From Sneathiella sp. P13V-1 (lineage in GTDB: Bacteria > Pseudomonadota > Alphaproteobacteria > Sneathiellales > Sneathiellaceae): 64,000 bases of DNA. The notes below the pieces were generated by a model. The model saw only the letters and a program-made list of their open reading frames with translations, was not told the DNA's origin and did no database searches. Where the stretch lies: assembly GCF_015143595.1 (NCBI RefSeq), contig NZ_WYEU01000001.1:1054001-1118000 (forward strand), written 5' to 3'. A program made the translations under genes and the position numbers. This document shows, in pieces, positions 17,201 through 26,734 of the stretch; position 1 is the first letter of the stretch, and every line of letters begins with the position of its first letter.

Positions 17201-17505
17201 GCAAAGGCAATGGTTGGAATTCGTTGTCTTAAGGCACCCACAACAACAATTTCCATCGTAAAGATAATGATAGCGTAAGGATGTCCCCAGAGAAAATAGG
17301 TATAGCTGCTGACAATTATGGCAACCACCAGTGCAGGAGCGAAACCAAATACCATGAGTGTAATCAGGCTGAAAACAGAGCCAAATATCAAACTTACCGA
17401 GAAAAAAAGCGGCACATTGAAGTGATTTGCCAATAGCCCCAAAATGATCAGAACAGGGGTATATATCAATACGTTTTTCGGGAAGGTGCTATTGTTTGTC
17501 GCCAT
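14272..17505 (-). CDS. Tripartite hybrid sensor histidine kinase (MASE1-like, PAS, HisKA, HATPase, REC, Hpt)
   Basis: A 1077-residue membrane phosphorelay protein. The N-terminus has several membrane helices (about 15-160, MASE1-like), then a periplasmic section and another helix near 340-365. HAMP-like and PAS (about 440-560, with GVIITDEKGVLEWANEG and the PAC motif GFIGIETDITERR) follow. HisKA has the phospho-His in STMSHEIRTPLNG (about 582), and the HATPase has NLVGNAIKFTN and GLGLSIV. The receiver has Asp in LIFMDAHMPVMDG (about 875), and Hpt has His in GHALRGAASAL (about 1023). All phosphorelay residues are intact. No response regulator lies adjacent, so the output partner is distant. 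The signal is unknown. Confidence 0.92.
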   Translation of the reverse strand: MATNNSTFPKNVLIYTPVLIILGLLANHFNVPLFFSVSLIFGSVFSLITLMVFGFAPALVVAIIVSSYTYFLWGHPYAIIIFTMEIVVVGALRQRIPTIAFADLLYWVFCGVPLVFVFYFGVLDLNLNASLLIAMKQAINGVFNAVLASLIVSFFYLIKKDETADVNYQFSGKYIVTSFLMLLTILAGAIPIILNGYRVKSLQEDNLHHNMLDYGTLIAEELQASYQSDEGIQGKFGNVEPGKNNLHFQLAGLAARVSFFNDTPPILLGKSKVSTEKGTRQHLYDNLNIWQPEGEMASMTRWSLSEYYTILPPLPDIGVSEIMVSSPAHPLVDILYKVRAQTMFSLAILVATALAVSHLLGHILISPIQRLAKASKKIKTLEKDDKEITFPRSPILEYDELSQALQNSSDSMRSYINALKEMSANLEDRVKERTEELARLSMVASQTTNGVIITDEKGVLEWANEGMTRITGYTLEDMKGKKPGLLLQGENTSPRTAKRISKAVREKRAFNEEILNYTKDGREIWLQITGNPLTNQDGEVTGFIGIETDITERRLDRLNLIRARIDAERSNEAKSTFLSTMSHEIRTPLNGIMGMAQLLQGTDLDAEQETFTQTIMSSSNALLSIINDILDMSKIEAGALEIEQTPFDLGVLVSTSLTPLRAMASEKDLTLIHHLPDYHPSPQLIGDPVRFRQILTNLVGNAIKFTNEGNVTVRLDLEPDYAPAMFLLKMTVTDTGVGIASDRLEEIFNPFTQEDNTITRKFGGTGLGLSIVSKLVRLMDGTISVTSKVGEGTEFKVEIPMNAAQQVEEVDVPAAAPSNTIVLRPGLKVMVVEDNSVNAIVAQSFLNKTGCEVTLAANGKIAADSFADVKPDLIFMDAHMPVMDGIAATATIRAQKNGRNTKIIGLTADAFEENRQKFLKAGMDDILTKPFKEDQLHTILNKYFPETDEVSITLTEEKSTSDVAAEETPMGDEQELSALGEQIGQEAMSAMLALAPDSFKEQLAEIEEGVAGRDSKRVLEAGHALRGAASALYCYRLSEIAAVFEKNNDELELVTSRLGELRETVAETIDWLSAKVD

Positions 17506-17625
17506 TTATGATCACCGAACCATGTCTGGTTCCCTGTAACACTTCTAATGCAAATATTACGCTAACGTAATTCGATTGTCTTAAAGTTTGGTGAATACGC
17601 GACTGCCCAAACCGACAGGACCGGA

Positions 17626-17877
17626 TCAGTTTTTAACAATATTAGAGTCTTTGGTTACAGAGACAAGCGCTGTTTGTAAAAACACTTTAACAGCCTCTTC
17701 AGAGGGTGGAATATCCAGTTCGGATGAGGCAGAAAGCAATTTACCTGCAAGCTGTAGAACCTTGTCCGGGCTAAGGCTTACCGTCTTCCTTCGTTCCGGA
17801 TCAGCCTCGTCAAATAAAGACAAGTATACTGAATGGCTTTCCTGACTTGAGGTTACTTTGATGCCTGTTCTGCTCAT
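17626..17877 (-). CDS. Small hypothetical protein
   Basis: An 83-residue acidic-to-neutral protein starting MSRTGIKVTSSQESHSVYLSLFD, with no signal peptide, membrane helix or recognised domain. A weak AAGGTAG lies about 8 bases before the ATG. It sits upstream of, and in the same direction as, the hybrid kinase with a 120-base gap. Coding status is uncertain: an 85-codon frame overlaps it on the other strand. The minus-strand reading is favoured because it has a start with a ribosome-binding site and a soluble, ordinary composition. Confidence 0.4.
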   Translation of the reverse strand: MSRTGIKVTSSQESHSVYLSLFDEADPERRKTVSLSPDKVLQLAGKLLSASSELDIPPSEEAVKVFLQTALVSVTKDSNIVKN

Positions 17878-18280
17878 TTTCTAGCTACCTTAACTGTAAG
17901 CGTTTGTCAGAGCTTTAGTCTAACTGTGTAAAAAGCATGTTAAAATAGCGGGAAAGAAAAAACTTCTCATCAACACCAAACGTTTGTTTTCTAAATTATT
18001 GATTTTATGTCAAATTTTTATGTTGAACTGAAAAGTTCAGGGGCATAAAGATGGTTGAGAAGGGGCTGTGCAACTATTCGCGGTTTTGTGATCTTTACGC
18101 GTCAATATTCAATGTCATTTTTGTGAAGAATACTGTCTGTTTATTTACCTCATTACTATTGAATTTGACCCTGATCGCAATTCATATAGGGATTGAAAAG
18201 AATACGTTAACCATCTTCTGACTAGTATTTTAGATAAATCAGATGCATTGGGCTGCAAAACGGAATAGGGACATCCAAAT
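17878..18280. other. Gene-free AT-rich interval
   Basis: About 400 bases between the small hypothetical gene and the NAD-GDH gene. It is AT-rich, has no convincing coding frame and contains a 6-bp hairpin with a GAAA loop (TGAACT/AGTTCA near 18023) that lacks a T tract. The right end carries a plausible promoter for the glutamate dehydrogenase. Nothing else is recognised. Confidence 0.5.
18207..18235 (+). promoter_or_regulatory. Putative promoter of the NAD-glutamate dehydrogenase gene
   Basis: TTAACC (18207-18212), a 17-base spacer and TTAGAT (18230-18235) lie 46 bases upstream of the ATG. Assigned by likeness only. Confidence 0.4.
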
Positions 18281-21200
18281 ATGGCACTTACGGCAATTGA
18301 ACTCAAAAACGAACGGATCGCGGAAATACTGGAAATGATTTCCGGTCGTTTTGACAAGAAACAGGCCGCCGATCTGAGCCTCTTTGTCGAAAAGCTGTAC
18401 GAGAGGGTGGCGGCAGATGACATTTTGTCGATACAGTCTGAAAACCTCTATGGTTCAGCCCTGTCTCTATATAAATTCGCCGGTGAAAGAGAACCGAACA
18501 CTGTAAAAATCCGGACGTTCAGCCCAACTCTGGAGGAGCATGGATGGAAAACGTCTCATACGGTTATTGAAATCGTCAATGACGACATGCCGTTTCTGGT
18601 CGACAGTGTCACTGCGGCACTAACCCAAAGGGGACTGAATGTCCATGTCTTGATTCATCCGGTTCTGTGCGTGAAACGTGACAAAAAAGGTAGTCATATC
18701 AGTTTCGAAAAAACAGAAAATGGCGGAAAACAGACCGGCCTTCCTGAATCCATCATGCATATCGAAGTGGATGAGCAATCATCCCCAGATGATATGAAGG
18801 AGATTGAAGCCACTCTATATGAAGTGCTGGATGATGTTCGGGCTGCTGTTGAAGATTGGAAATCTGTCTTGGCGCAGGTCGATAAAATCACCAAGTCTTT
18901 GAAACCGGGATCAATGCCGCTTGAAGATGCCGAAGTGGAAGAAGGCAAGGCATTGCTGGAATGGATGGCGGATAACCATTTCACCTTTTTGGGTTTTCGA
19001 GAATATAAATTTAAAGTCGAAGACAAAAACAATACAGAGAACTGGGAACCGGTTCCGGGATCAGGTCTTGGCATTCTTCGAAATCCTGAACGGCGCATTA
19101 TGTCTGGGAAAGTAGAAGTTTCCCCAGAAGTAAGCGAGTTTTTACACCGGCCTGAGCTGATTATTGTCACCAAGGCGAACGCTAGATCCACAGTTCATCG
19201 TCCGGTGCAGTTGGATTATGTCGGAGTTAAAAAGTTTAACAAAAAAGGTGAGGTTGTTGGGGAATATCGCTTTACTGGCCTGTTCACATCAGCGGCCTAC
19301 AACCGCATTCCCCGCGATATTCCTTACCTGCGCCGTAAAGTTCAACAGACCCTTGAAAAATCCGGGTTTGCAAAGAGCAGCCATGACGAAAAGGCGTTGG
19401 CCCATATTCTGGAAACATATCCACGGGACGAACTTTTCCAGATTTCTATTGATGAACTATACGATATTTCCTGCCGGATTCTTGAATTGCAGGAACGCCC
19501 GCGTATAGCGGCATTCCTGCGCCGTGACAGGTTTGAAAGATTTGTGTCCGCGTTGGTGTATGTGCCGCGCGAGAGATACAACACAGAGATCAGACAGAGC
19601 TTTGCAGCAATTCTGGCGGAAATGCACAGCGGTGAAATCTCGGCCCATTATTCCCAAGTTGGTGATGATGTTTTGGCACGTATTCACTTCATTATTAGTC
19701 TCAATCCGGGCCAGACTCCCGATGTTGACGAGGATGTCCTTGAGCAGCGCCTAGTTGCGGCAGCGCGTGAGTGGTCTGATGATCTGAATGACGCCTTGCT
19801 GGAGCGTTGGGGAGAAGTGGAAGCCCTTCGCCTGAAAGCCAAATATGGGGACGCATTCCCGGTTGGATACCGGGCTCGTTTCAACGCTAACCTCGCCCTT
19901 CGTGATATTGAGAAACTGGAAGAGGTTTCCGCTTCAGGTGAGGTAGGCCTCAATCTCTATCGTTGGGTCGAAGACCCAGACAACCGGGTTCGGTTCAAAA
20001 TTTATAACCTCAATGATCCAATGCCACTTTCTGACTGCTTGCCCATGATTGAAAATATGGGTTTGAAAGTGCTTTCCGAAAATCCGTATTTCGCGAAAGG
20101 CGAAAATTTGGAGAACGGTATCTGGATTCATGATTTTGAACTGGAAGAGCCGGACGGTCACGCGCTTGATCTGCATCTTTTGAAAATCAAGTTCGAAGAG
20201 ACATTTTTGCGGGTCTGGCAGGGAACGACCGAAAGCGACATGTTCAACCGGTTGGTTCTTCGGTGTAACCTGAGCTGGTCATCTGTTGCGGTTCTTCGCG
20301 CTTACGCAAAATATCTGCGTCAGGCCGGTGTGACGTTCTCGCAAAGCTATATGGCGAGAACCCTCTATGATAACTCGGCTATCAGTAATCTGCTTGTTGA
20401 TCTGTTCCATGTGAGATTTGACCCCGATTATAAAGGGAAGCGTAACGCGGATATCGAAATGCTGCGGCAGAAAATTCAGGAAGAACTGGAGCAGGTGGAC
20501 AGCCTCGACGATGACCGTATCCTGCGCCGTTATCTTAACCTGATTGAGCACACACTTCGAACTAACTTCTTCCAGGAAGGCGCGGGCGAGGCGGATAAGC
20601 CCTACTTCTCCTTCAAGTTGGACAGTCAGAATATTACCGACTTGCCGTTGCCGCGCCCCTACCGCGAGATTTTTGTTTACAGCCCACGGGTGGAAGGCGT
20701 TCACCTTCGTGGTGGCTCTGTGGCCCGTGGTGGCCTGCGCTGGTCTGACCGCCGGGAAGATTTCCGGACGGAAATACTGGGCTTAATGAAAGCCCAAATG
20801 GTGAAAAACACGGTAATTGTTCCTGTGGGATCTAAAGGCGGGTTTTATCCCAAGAACCTGCCTGTTGGAGGTAGCCGTGAGGAAATTCAGGCGGAAGGCA
20901 TTGCCTGTTACAAGATCTTTATCTCTGGTCTGCTGGATGTAACAGATAATCTGGTAGGGGGGCACGTAGTGGCACCATCGCGTGTCATTCGCCATGATGA
21001 TGACGATCCCTATCTGGTTGTGGCGGCAGATAAAGGTACTGCGACTTTCTCTGATATCGCCAATGAAGTGGCAATTTCATATGGTTTCTGGCTAGGAGAT
21101 GCGTTTGCATCTGGCGGTGCCGCAGGTTATGACCACAAGAAAATGGCCATTACCGCGCGCGGTGCTTGGGAATCTGTGAAGCGCCATTTCCGTGAGCTAG

Positions 21201-23116
21201 GTAAAAACATTCAGGAAGAAGATTTCACCGTTGCTGGTATCGGCGATATGTCCGGTGATGTTTTCGGAAATGGAATGCTGTTGTCGCGCCATATCAAACT
21301 TGTGGCGGCTTTTGATCACCGTAATATCTTTATTGACCCTACCCCCGATGCGGAACAAAGCTTTAAGGAGCGAGAGCGGATGTTCGCGCTGCCGCGTTCG
21401 TCCTGGGAAGATTATGATGCAAAGCTGATTTCCAAAGGTGGTGGCGTTTTTGACCGAAAAGCAAAATCCATCACATTGACGCCAGAGATTATGGAACTTT
21501 TGGATGTCAAAGAAAAGGCAATGACGCCAAACGACCTGATTTCAGCAATTTTGAAGGCCAATGTTGATCTTCTTTGGTTTGGTGGTATTGGCACCTATGT
21601 GAAATCGAAACAGGAAAGTAACGCCGAAGTTGGTGATCGTGCCAATGACGCCATCCGTATCACCGGTAATGAAGTCCGTGCAAAAGTTATTGGCGAAGGC
21701 GGTAACTTGGGGGTCACGCAGTTTGGACGTATTGAATATGCACTAAGCGGCGGCAAGCTCAACACAGATGCCATTGATAACTCTGCCGGTGTGGATTGTT
21801 CGGACCATGAGGTCAATATCAAGATCCTCCTTCGGGCTGTCCTTGATGATGGTGAAATGACCGATAAACAGCGCGATCGCCTTCTGTCTGATATGACGGA
21901 TGACGTTGCCGAGCATGTTTTGAAAGATAACTATCTTCAAACTCAGGCTCTCACCACTGCAGAGCGTCAAAGTATTGCAAACTTTGAAGAACAAGTTCGC
22001 TTTATGAAAGAGTTGGAAAAGCAGGGTCGCCTTGATCGGGTCGTTGAAAACCTTCCTGATGAAGAAGTGCTAGCCGATCGCCGGTCAAGTGATCAGGGGC
22101 TCACACGCCCAGAGACCAGTGTTCTTCTGGCATATGCGAAGATGACTCTATATTCAGATGTTCTGGATACAGAACTTCCGGATGATCCGTTTTTTGTCTC
22201 TTGGCTGGAAGACTATTTCCCGCCTCAACTTCGCAAGAAATACAAGAAATACATTGCAAGCCATCGCCTGCGCCGGGAAATCATCACAACCATTGCCATT
22301 AACAGCTTGGTCAACCGTGCGGGTCTCACCTTTGTAATGCAGATGGTGGAAGAGTTGGGGGTTGGCGTCGATGATGTGGTTCGTGCCTATGTTCTGGTCG
22401 CCGAAGTCTTCAACTTGCAGCAAATCTGGGGTGACATCGAGGCGCTGGATAATGTGGTCGATAGTCAGGTTCAGGGGCGCATGATTGATGCGACGCAGAT
22501 GCTGCTTCGCCGGGCGACCCTTTGGTGCCTGCGTCATTTGAGCTTCCCAATTGCCATTTCAGACAACTTGAAGGAACTGGCCCCAGCGATGAAAGAACTG
22601 GAGACGGAACTTGAAGGTCTGTTGAGCCCTGAAGGGTGCCAGGCCTTCCGCGATCGGGTTCAGTATTTTGTTGGCATGAAAGTGCCTGAACCTCTGGCAC
22701 GCCGCGTGGCCTCTCTGGCGCCGCTTCGCTCCTCTTTGGATGTTGTGCAAGTGGGTCGTAACTCCAAGCGTGACATCCCAGAAGTGGGTGAGGTTTATTA
22801 CGCTGTGGGGGCAGGGCTTAATCTTGATTGGCTTCGGTTTGCAGCTGAGGGTATTGAGCCAGAAAACCACTGGGAGCGTCTGGCCGTTACAGCCATTATT
22901 GATGATCTCTATGGCCAGCAACGGGCGCTGACAAATACAGTATTTTCTTTTGCAGGAGATCATAAAGGCATTGCAGCTTTTGAGCACTGGCAGGATGAAA
23001 ACAAAAACCCTGTGCGCCGCTGCAAAGAACTGATCGAAGAGTTCAAGGCTGCGGGCAGTGTGGATGTTTCCAAACTGGCATTTGCAAACCGCCAGTTCCG
23101 CTCCATGATCAGCTAA
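18281..23116 (+). CDS. gdhB: NAD-specific glutamate dehydrogenase, large 180-kDa class
   Basis: A 1611-residue enzyme of the giant NAD-GDH class, full length for the family (about 1600). It deaminates glutamate to 2-oxoglutarate with NAD in the cytoplasm, a catabolic role. The N-terminal half contains ACT-like regulatory segments (for example DDMPFLVDSVTAALTQRGLNV). The catalytic core near residues 790-1200 contains GGLRWSDRREDFRTEILGLMKAQ, then VPVGSKGGF, then AGIGDMSGDVFGNGML and VIGEGGNLGVTQFGR. The ATG at 18281 follows GGAATAGGGAC. It precedes the MFS gene by 63 bases, perhaps as one transcript, since the next terminator is after the MFS gene. Confidence 0.96.
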   Translation: MALTAIELKNERIAEILEMISGRFDKKQAADLSLFVEKLYERVAADDILSIQSENLYGSALSLYKFAGEREPNTVKIRTFSPTLEEHGWKTSHTVIEIVNDDMPFLVDSVTAALTQRGLNVHVLIHPVLCVKRDKKGSHISFEKTENGGKQTGLPESIMHIEVDEQSSPDDMKEIEATLYEVLDDVRAAVEDWKSVLAQVDKITKSLKPGSMPLEDAEVEEGKALLEWMADNHFTFLGFREYKFKVEDKNNTENWEPVPGSGLGILRNPERRIMSGKVEVSPEVSEFLHRPELIIVTKANARSTVHRPVQLDYVGVKKFNKKGEVVGEYRFTGLFTSAAYNRIPRDIPYLRRKVQQTLEKSGFAKSSHDEKALAHILETYPRDELFQISIDELYDISCRILELQERPRIAAFLRRDRFERFVSALVYVPRERYNTEIRQSFAAILAEMHSGEISAHYSQVGDDVLARIHFIISLNPGQTPDVDEDVLEQRLVAAAREWSDDLNDALLERWGEVEALRLKAKYGDAFPVGYRARFNANLALRDIEKLEEVSASGEVGLNLYRWVEDPDNRVRFKIYNLNDPMPLSDCLPMIENMGLKVLSENPYFAKGENLENGIWIHDFELEEPDGHALDLHLLKIKFEETFLRVWQGTTESDMFNRLVLRCNLSWSSVAVLRAYAKYLRQAGVTFSQSYMARTLYDNSAISNLLVDLFHVRFDPDYKGKRNADIEMLRQKIQEELEQVDSLDDDRILRRYLNLIEHTLRTNFFQEGAGEADKPYFSFKLDSQNITDLPLPRPYREIFVYSPRVEGVHLRGGSVARGGLRWSDRREDFRTEILGLMKAQMVKNTVIVPVGSKGGFYPKNLPVGGSREEIQAEGIACYKIFISGLLDVTDNLVGGHVVAPSRVIRHDDDDPYLVVAADKGTATFSDIANEVAISYGFWLGDAFASGGAAGYDHKKMAITARGAWESVKRHFRELGKNIQEEDFTVAGIGDMSGDVFGNGMLLSRHIKLVAAFDHRNIFIDPTPDAEQSFKERERMFALPRSSWEDYDAKLISKGGGVFDRKAKSITLTPEIMELLDVKEKAMTPNDLISAILKANVDLLWFGGIGTYVKSKQESNAEVGDRANDAIRITGNEVRAKVIGEGGNLGVTQFGRIEYALSGGKLNTDAIDNSAGVDCSDHEVNIKILLRAVLDDGEMTDKQRDRLLSDMTDDVAEHVLKDNYLQTQALTTAERQSIANFEEQVRFMKELEKQGRLDRVVENLPDEEVLADRRSSDQGLTRPETSVLLAYAKMTLYSDVLDTELPDDPFFVSWLEDYFPPQLRKKYKKYIASHRLRREIITTIAINSLVNRAGLTFVMQMVEELGVGVDDVVRAYVLVAEVFNLQQIWGDIEALDNVVDSQVQGRMIDATQMLLRRATLWCLRHLSFPIAISDNLKELAPAMKELETELEGLLSPEGCQAFRDRVQYFVGMKVPEPLARRVASLAPLRSSLDVVQVGRNSKRDIPEVGEVYYAVGAGLNLDWLRFAAEGIEPENHWERLAVTAIIDDLYGQQRALTNTVFSFAGDHKGIAAFEHWQDENKNPVRRCKELIEEFKAAGSVDVSKLAFANRQFRSMIS

Positions 23117-23179
23117 ACGCAATATTCACTTCTCCTTTCTCCGCTTCTGGGTCAATATATCCGGAAGCGGGAGGGGCTT

Positions 23180-24517
23180 ATGGGACACATACAAGAAGCG
23201 TCACGCCTTGGCAAATTTTCCTGGGCGATGTTTGATTGGGCGAACCAGCCCTATTTCACAGTTATTACCACTTTTATTTTCGCGCCTTACTTTACATCTA
23301 CGGTGGTGGGTGACCCGGTAGAGGGGCAGGCCTATTGGGCCTACACACAAGCCATTGCCGGGGTGATGATTGCGCTGTTGAGCCCTGTGCTGGGATCCAT
23401 TGCAGATGCGGGTGGTCCAAGAAAACCTTGGATTTTTGCCTTTGTCATCATCTGTGCGATCAGCAGCATGTCCCTTTGGGCGGCAGTTCCGGCACAGGAG
23501 ACCGGCCTTATCTGGATATTGGTGGCGATTATTGCAGGCACCATCGCCGTGGAATTTTCCCTTGTGTTCAACAACGCCATGCTGCCAAGCCTGACCACAA
23601 GAGAACGGATGGGAACGTTAAGCGGATTTGGGTGGGGGCTTGGTTATCTGGGTGGTCTGGTCGCCCTGTTTATTGTCCTTCTAGGATTTTCATTTCCAGA
23701 AGTCACCTGGTTTGATCTGGATAAAACAGCCCATGAGCATGACCGGATGACAGGACCCTTGGCGGGCTTCTGGTTTATTCTGTTTGTCCTGCCGATGATG
23801 TTTTTTACCCCGGATTCAAAACCGTCAGGTCTTGGTAAATCAGAATCGATCAAACACGGGATTGGATCTTTAATCCAGACGCTGAAGACCCTCAAAGACT
23901 ATAAGAATGTGGTGTTCTTCCTCATCGCCCGCATGTTCTACAATGACGGTATTCTGGCGCTTATTGGCTTTTCTGGTATCTATGCGGCAGGTCTTTTTGG
24001 CTGGACGACAACAACCCTTGGCATCTTCGGCATTCTCATTAACGTCTTCGCAATCGCCGGATCCTTTATCGGCGGTTGGCTGGACGACAAGATGGGATCC
24101 AAGCCAACCATTGTGATCTCCGTCCTAGGTCTTGCTTTTGCCTCCATGGGGGTTCTTTCCATTGGAAATGGTGAAGTTCTCTTTGGCATACCGGCGGCGA
24201 TGCCCGTTGAAGGGGGCGCCATGCTTTCAAGCCCCGCTGAGATTGTCTTTATGTGCTTTGCTTTTGTGATGGGTATTTTCTTTGGACCAGCCCAAGCCGC
24301 CAGCCGTACTTTGGTGGCAAGATTGTCGCCACCTGAAAAAATGACAGAATTTTTTGGTCTGTTTGCACTGTCTGGAAAAGCAACAGCCTTTGTTGCCCCC
24401 GCGTTGATCGGGGTGGTGACTTCCATAACAGGCCAGCAGCGTCCGGCAATGATGGTGATTTTGGTATTGTTGCTTATCGGGGCAGCATTAATGAGTTTCG
24501 TGCGCGAGGAACGCTAG
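23180..24517 (+). CDS. MFS transporter, UMF1/Atg22-like
   Basis: A 445-residue inner-membrane protein with about 12 hydrophobic helices. The start FSWAMFDWANQPYFTVITTFIFAPY is the signature of the UMF1 (unknown major facilitator 1)/Atg22-like group. Other landmarks are GSIADAGGPRKPW and FGPAQAASRTLVARLSPPEKMTEFFGLFAL. Eukaryotic Atg22 exports amino acids from the vacuole; bacterial members are uncharacterised. Following the glutamate dehydrogenase, an amino-acid-related substrate is possible but unproven. AGCGGGAGGGGC precedes the ATG. Confidence 0.88.
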   Translation: MGHIQEASRLGKFSWAMFDWANQPYFTVITTFIFAPYFTSTVVGDPVEGQAYWAYTQAIAGVMIALLSPVLGSIADAGGPRKPWIFAFVIICAISSMSLWAAVPAQETGLIWILVAIIAGTIAVEFSLVFNNAMLPSLTTRERMGTLSGFGWGLGYLGGLVALFIVLLGFSFPEVTWFDLDKTAHEHDRMTGPLAGFWFILFVLPMMFFTPDSKPSGLGKSESIKHGIGSLIQTLKTLKDYKNVVFFLIARMFYNDGILALIGFSGIYAAGLFGWTTTTLGIFGILINVFAIAGSFIGGWLDDKMGSKPTIVISVLGLAFASMGVLSIGNGEVLFGIPAAMPVEGGAMLSSPAEIVFMCFAFVMGIFFGPAQAASRTLVARLSPPEKMTEFFGLFALSGKATAFVAPALIGVVTSITGQQRPAMMVILVLLLIGAALMSFVREER

Positions 24518-24518
24518 G

Positions 24519-24544
24519 AAAAAGGGCGGCACTGCCGCCCTTTT
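24519..24544. terminator. Bidirectional intrinsic terminator
   Basis: GGGCGGC (24524-24530) pairs with GCCGCCC (24534-24540) across a 3-base loop, with A and T runs on either side. It lies between the convergent MFS and YbjQ-family genes and can serve both. Confidence 0.85.
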
Positions 24545-24545
24545 A

Positions 24546-24860
24546 TTACTCGACCGTAACAGCTGTGCCTGTAGCAACAACCATCAGCATGCTCTCACCC
24601 ATCACTTCCGTATCCAGATTGATACCAACAACTGCATTGGCACCAAGCTCAGCGGCTTCTTCCATCAAGTCTTCAAGAGCAAGGCTGCGAGCTTTGCGAA
24701 GCTCTTTCTGGTAGGCACCACTACGGCCGCCCACGACGTCAGTGACGCGCGCGAAGAAATCTCGAACGAAGTTGGCACCCATAACCGCATCACCGGCGAC
24801 GATGCCGTGATATTGTGTGATGCGTTTTCCTTCAACAGATCCTGTTGTCGATGTGATCAT
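24546..24860 (-). CDS. YbjQ/UPF0145 family protein
   Basis: A 104-residue cytoplasmic protein of the YbjQ (UPF0145, putative heavy-metal-binding) family. It starts [21 protein letters not shown] and contains [24 protein letters not shown] and [16 protein letters not shown]. Members assemble into a pentamer; the function is unknown. Located 23 bases downstream of purH on the same strand, it may be read through from it. Confidence 0.9.
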   Translation of the reverse strand: MITSTTGSVEGKRITQYHGIVAGDAVMGANFVRDFFARVTDVVGGRSGAYQKELRKARSLALEDLMEEAAELGANAVVGINLDTEVMGESMLMVVATGTAVTVE

Positions 24861-24883
24861 ATCTGATCTCTCCCTTTGGAAAA

Positions 24884-26479
24884 TTAATGACGGAAATGTC
24901 TCATACCGGTCATGACCATGGCAAGACCTGCTTCGTCAGCAGCGGCAATAACTTCATCATCGCGCATGGAACCACCTGGCTGGATCACAGCGGTAGCCCC
25001 AGCTTCAGCGGCTGCAAGCAATCCGTCTGCAAATGGGAAGAATGCGTCAGAAGCAACTACAGACCCTTTGGCCCAGGCTTCTGTCTCGCCGGCGTTCTGT
25101 GCCGCTTCCAAAGACTTGGAGGCTGCAATTTTAGAACTGTCTACACGGCTCATCTGACCGGCGCCAACACCCACGGTGGCCCCATCACGCACATAAACGA
25201 TCGCATTGGATTTCACATGCTTGGCAACGGTAAAGGCAAATTTCAGATCTGCCATTTCCTGCTCGGACGGGGCGCGTTTTGTGACCACTTTAAGTTCTGG
25301 TGACGTGAGTGCATTGTCGCGTCCCTGCACCAGATAACCACCAGCCAGTGACTTGATCAGGCGACCGCCAACTTTTGGATCAGGCAAGCCACCTGTGAGC
25401 AGCAGGCGAAGGTTTTTCTTGGCGGCAATCAGTGCCTTTGCTTCGTCACTTGCATTCGGGGCGATAATCACCTCGGTAAAGATCTTGGTGATTTCTTCGG
25501 CGGTTGCTGCATCCAGTGTCTGGTTGAGGGCAATGATACCGCCAAAGGCTGATGTTGTGTCACAGGCAAAGGCGCTGCGGTAAGCATCTGCCAATGTAGC
25601 GCCGGTTGCCACACCGCATGGGTTCGCATGTTTGATAATGGCGCAGGCAGGACCTGAGATTTCCGGATCAAATTCCGCGACCAATTCAAAGGCTGCATCG
25701 GTGTCGTTGTAATTATTGTAAGAAAGTTCTTTCCCTTGCACCTGTATTGCTGTTGCAATGCCAACGCGGTTTTCAGAATTGGCGTAGAAGGCTGCACTTT
25801 GGTGCGGATTTTCGCCGTAACGCAAAGTCTGCTGCAAGGTGCCTGCCATGACAAGGCGTTCTGGGAAGTCATGATCCAGCTGCTCAGCGTACCAATTGGA
25901 AATAGCAGCATCGTAAGCGCCTGTCCGGGCGTAAGCTTTGGCGGCAAGTGATTTACGAAGCTCAATACTTGTCTTCCCGCCATGTTCTTTCAACTCGGCG
26001 ATCACTTTTTCATAGTCGATGGCGTCGGTGACAACGTTCACAAAGCCGTAGTTTTTCGCGGCAGATCGGATCATGGCTGGGCCGCCAATATCAATATTTT
26101 CGATGCAGGTGTGGAAATCAGCACCTTTAGCAACGGTCTCTTCAAACGGGTAAAGGTTCACGACCACCAGATCAATAGCACCGATATTATGTTCTTCCAT
26201 CGCGCCCACATGATCCTTGTTGTCGCGAAGAGCAAGAATGCCGCCGTGGATCATTGGGTGAAGGGTTTTTACTCGTCCATCCATCATTTCAGGGAATTTT
26301 GTGTGGTCAGCAACTTCAGTGACTGGAACACCGGCATCTGCCAGCATTTTGGCGCTGCCGCCGGTGGAGAGAATCTCGACACCGAGGTTGGCAAGAGCCT
26401 GGCCAAATTCAACAAGGCCTGTTTTGTCAGAAACAGAGATGAGAGCGCGGGAAATAGGTTGTAAGTCAGTGGCAGACAT
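24884..26479 (-). CDS. purH: Bifunctional AICAR transformylase / IMP cyclohydrolase
   Basis: 531 residues, the normal length for PurH (about 530). It performs the last two steps of IMP synthesis, formylating AICAR with 10-formyl-THF and then closing the ring. The N-terminal IMPCH domain is recognised from [34 protein letters not shown] and HGGILA. The AICARFT domain carries [25 protein letters not shown] and the terminal [17 protein letters not shown]. It is the downstream end of the common alphaproteobacterial rsmB-rpe-heparinase-purH series. Here that series is interrupted by a nucleotide-sugar dehydrogenase on the opposite strand. Confidence 0.97.
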   Translation of the reverse strand: MSATDLQPISRALISVSDKTGLVEFGQALANLGVEILSTGGSAKMLADAGVPVTEVADHTKFPEMMDGRVKTLHPMIHGGILALRDNKDHVGAMEEHNIGAIDLVVVNLYPFEETVAKGADFHTCIENIDIGGPAMIRSAAKNYGFVNVVTDAIDYEKVIAELKEHGGKTSIELRKSLAAKAYARTGAYDAAISNWYAEQLDHDFPERLVMAGTLQQTLRYGENPHQSAAFYANSENRVGIATAIQVQGKELSYNNYNDTDAAFELVAEFDPEISGPACAIIKHANPCGVATGATLADAYRSAFACDTTSAFGGIIALNQTLDAATAEEITKIFTEVIIAPNASDEAKALIAAKKNLRLLLTGGLPDPKVGGRLIKSLAGGYLVQGRDNALTSPELKVVTKRAPSEQEMADLKFAFTVAKHVKSNAIVYVRDGATVGVGAGQMSRVDSSKIAASKSLEAAQNAGETEAWAKGSVVASDAFFPFADGLLAAAEAGATAVIQPGGSMRDDEVIAAADEAGLAMVMTGMRHFRH

Positions 26480-26734
26480 GGGCTACGATCCGATCATTTT
26501 GGGAAAACTGCACATGGCGGGCGCTATAGCATGATGAAAGGCGTTTCGTAACCACTTTTCCGCCCTTTTTTCCGTTTATTGCAGAGATTATTCGAAGACG
26601 TGGGATATATGCATGTTTTTGTGAAATAACTGACTTTTTGGTCAAAAATTTAGGGGTGGATTTTCCGTTCGTTGACAAAGGTACGGGATTAGTTCTACCT
26701 AGGCACTTCACAAGAGATAACGCTTGGAAATCTA

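Noticed and set aside
18023-18040. Hairpin TGAACT-GAAA-AGTTCA as a terminator
   Set aside because: The stem is only 6 bp and has no T tract on either strand.
26672-26700. TTGACA 63 bases before the nucleotide-sugar dehydrogenase as its promoter
   Set aside because: The -35 is perfect, but no acceptable -10 lies at 16-18 bases (CTACCT), so it was not listed as a feature.
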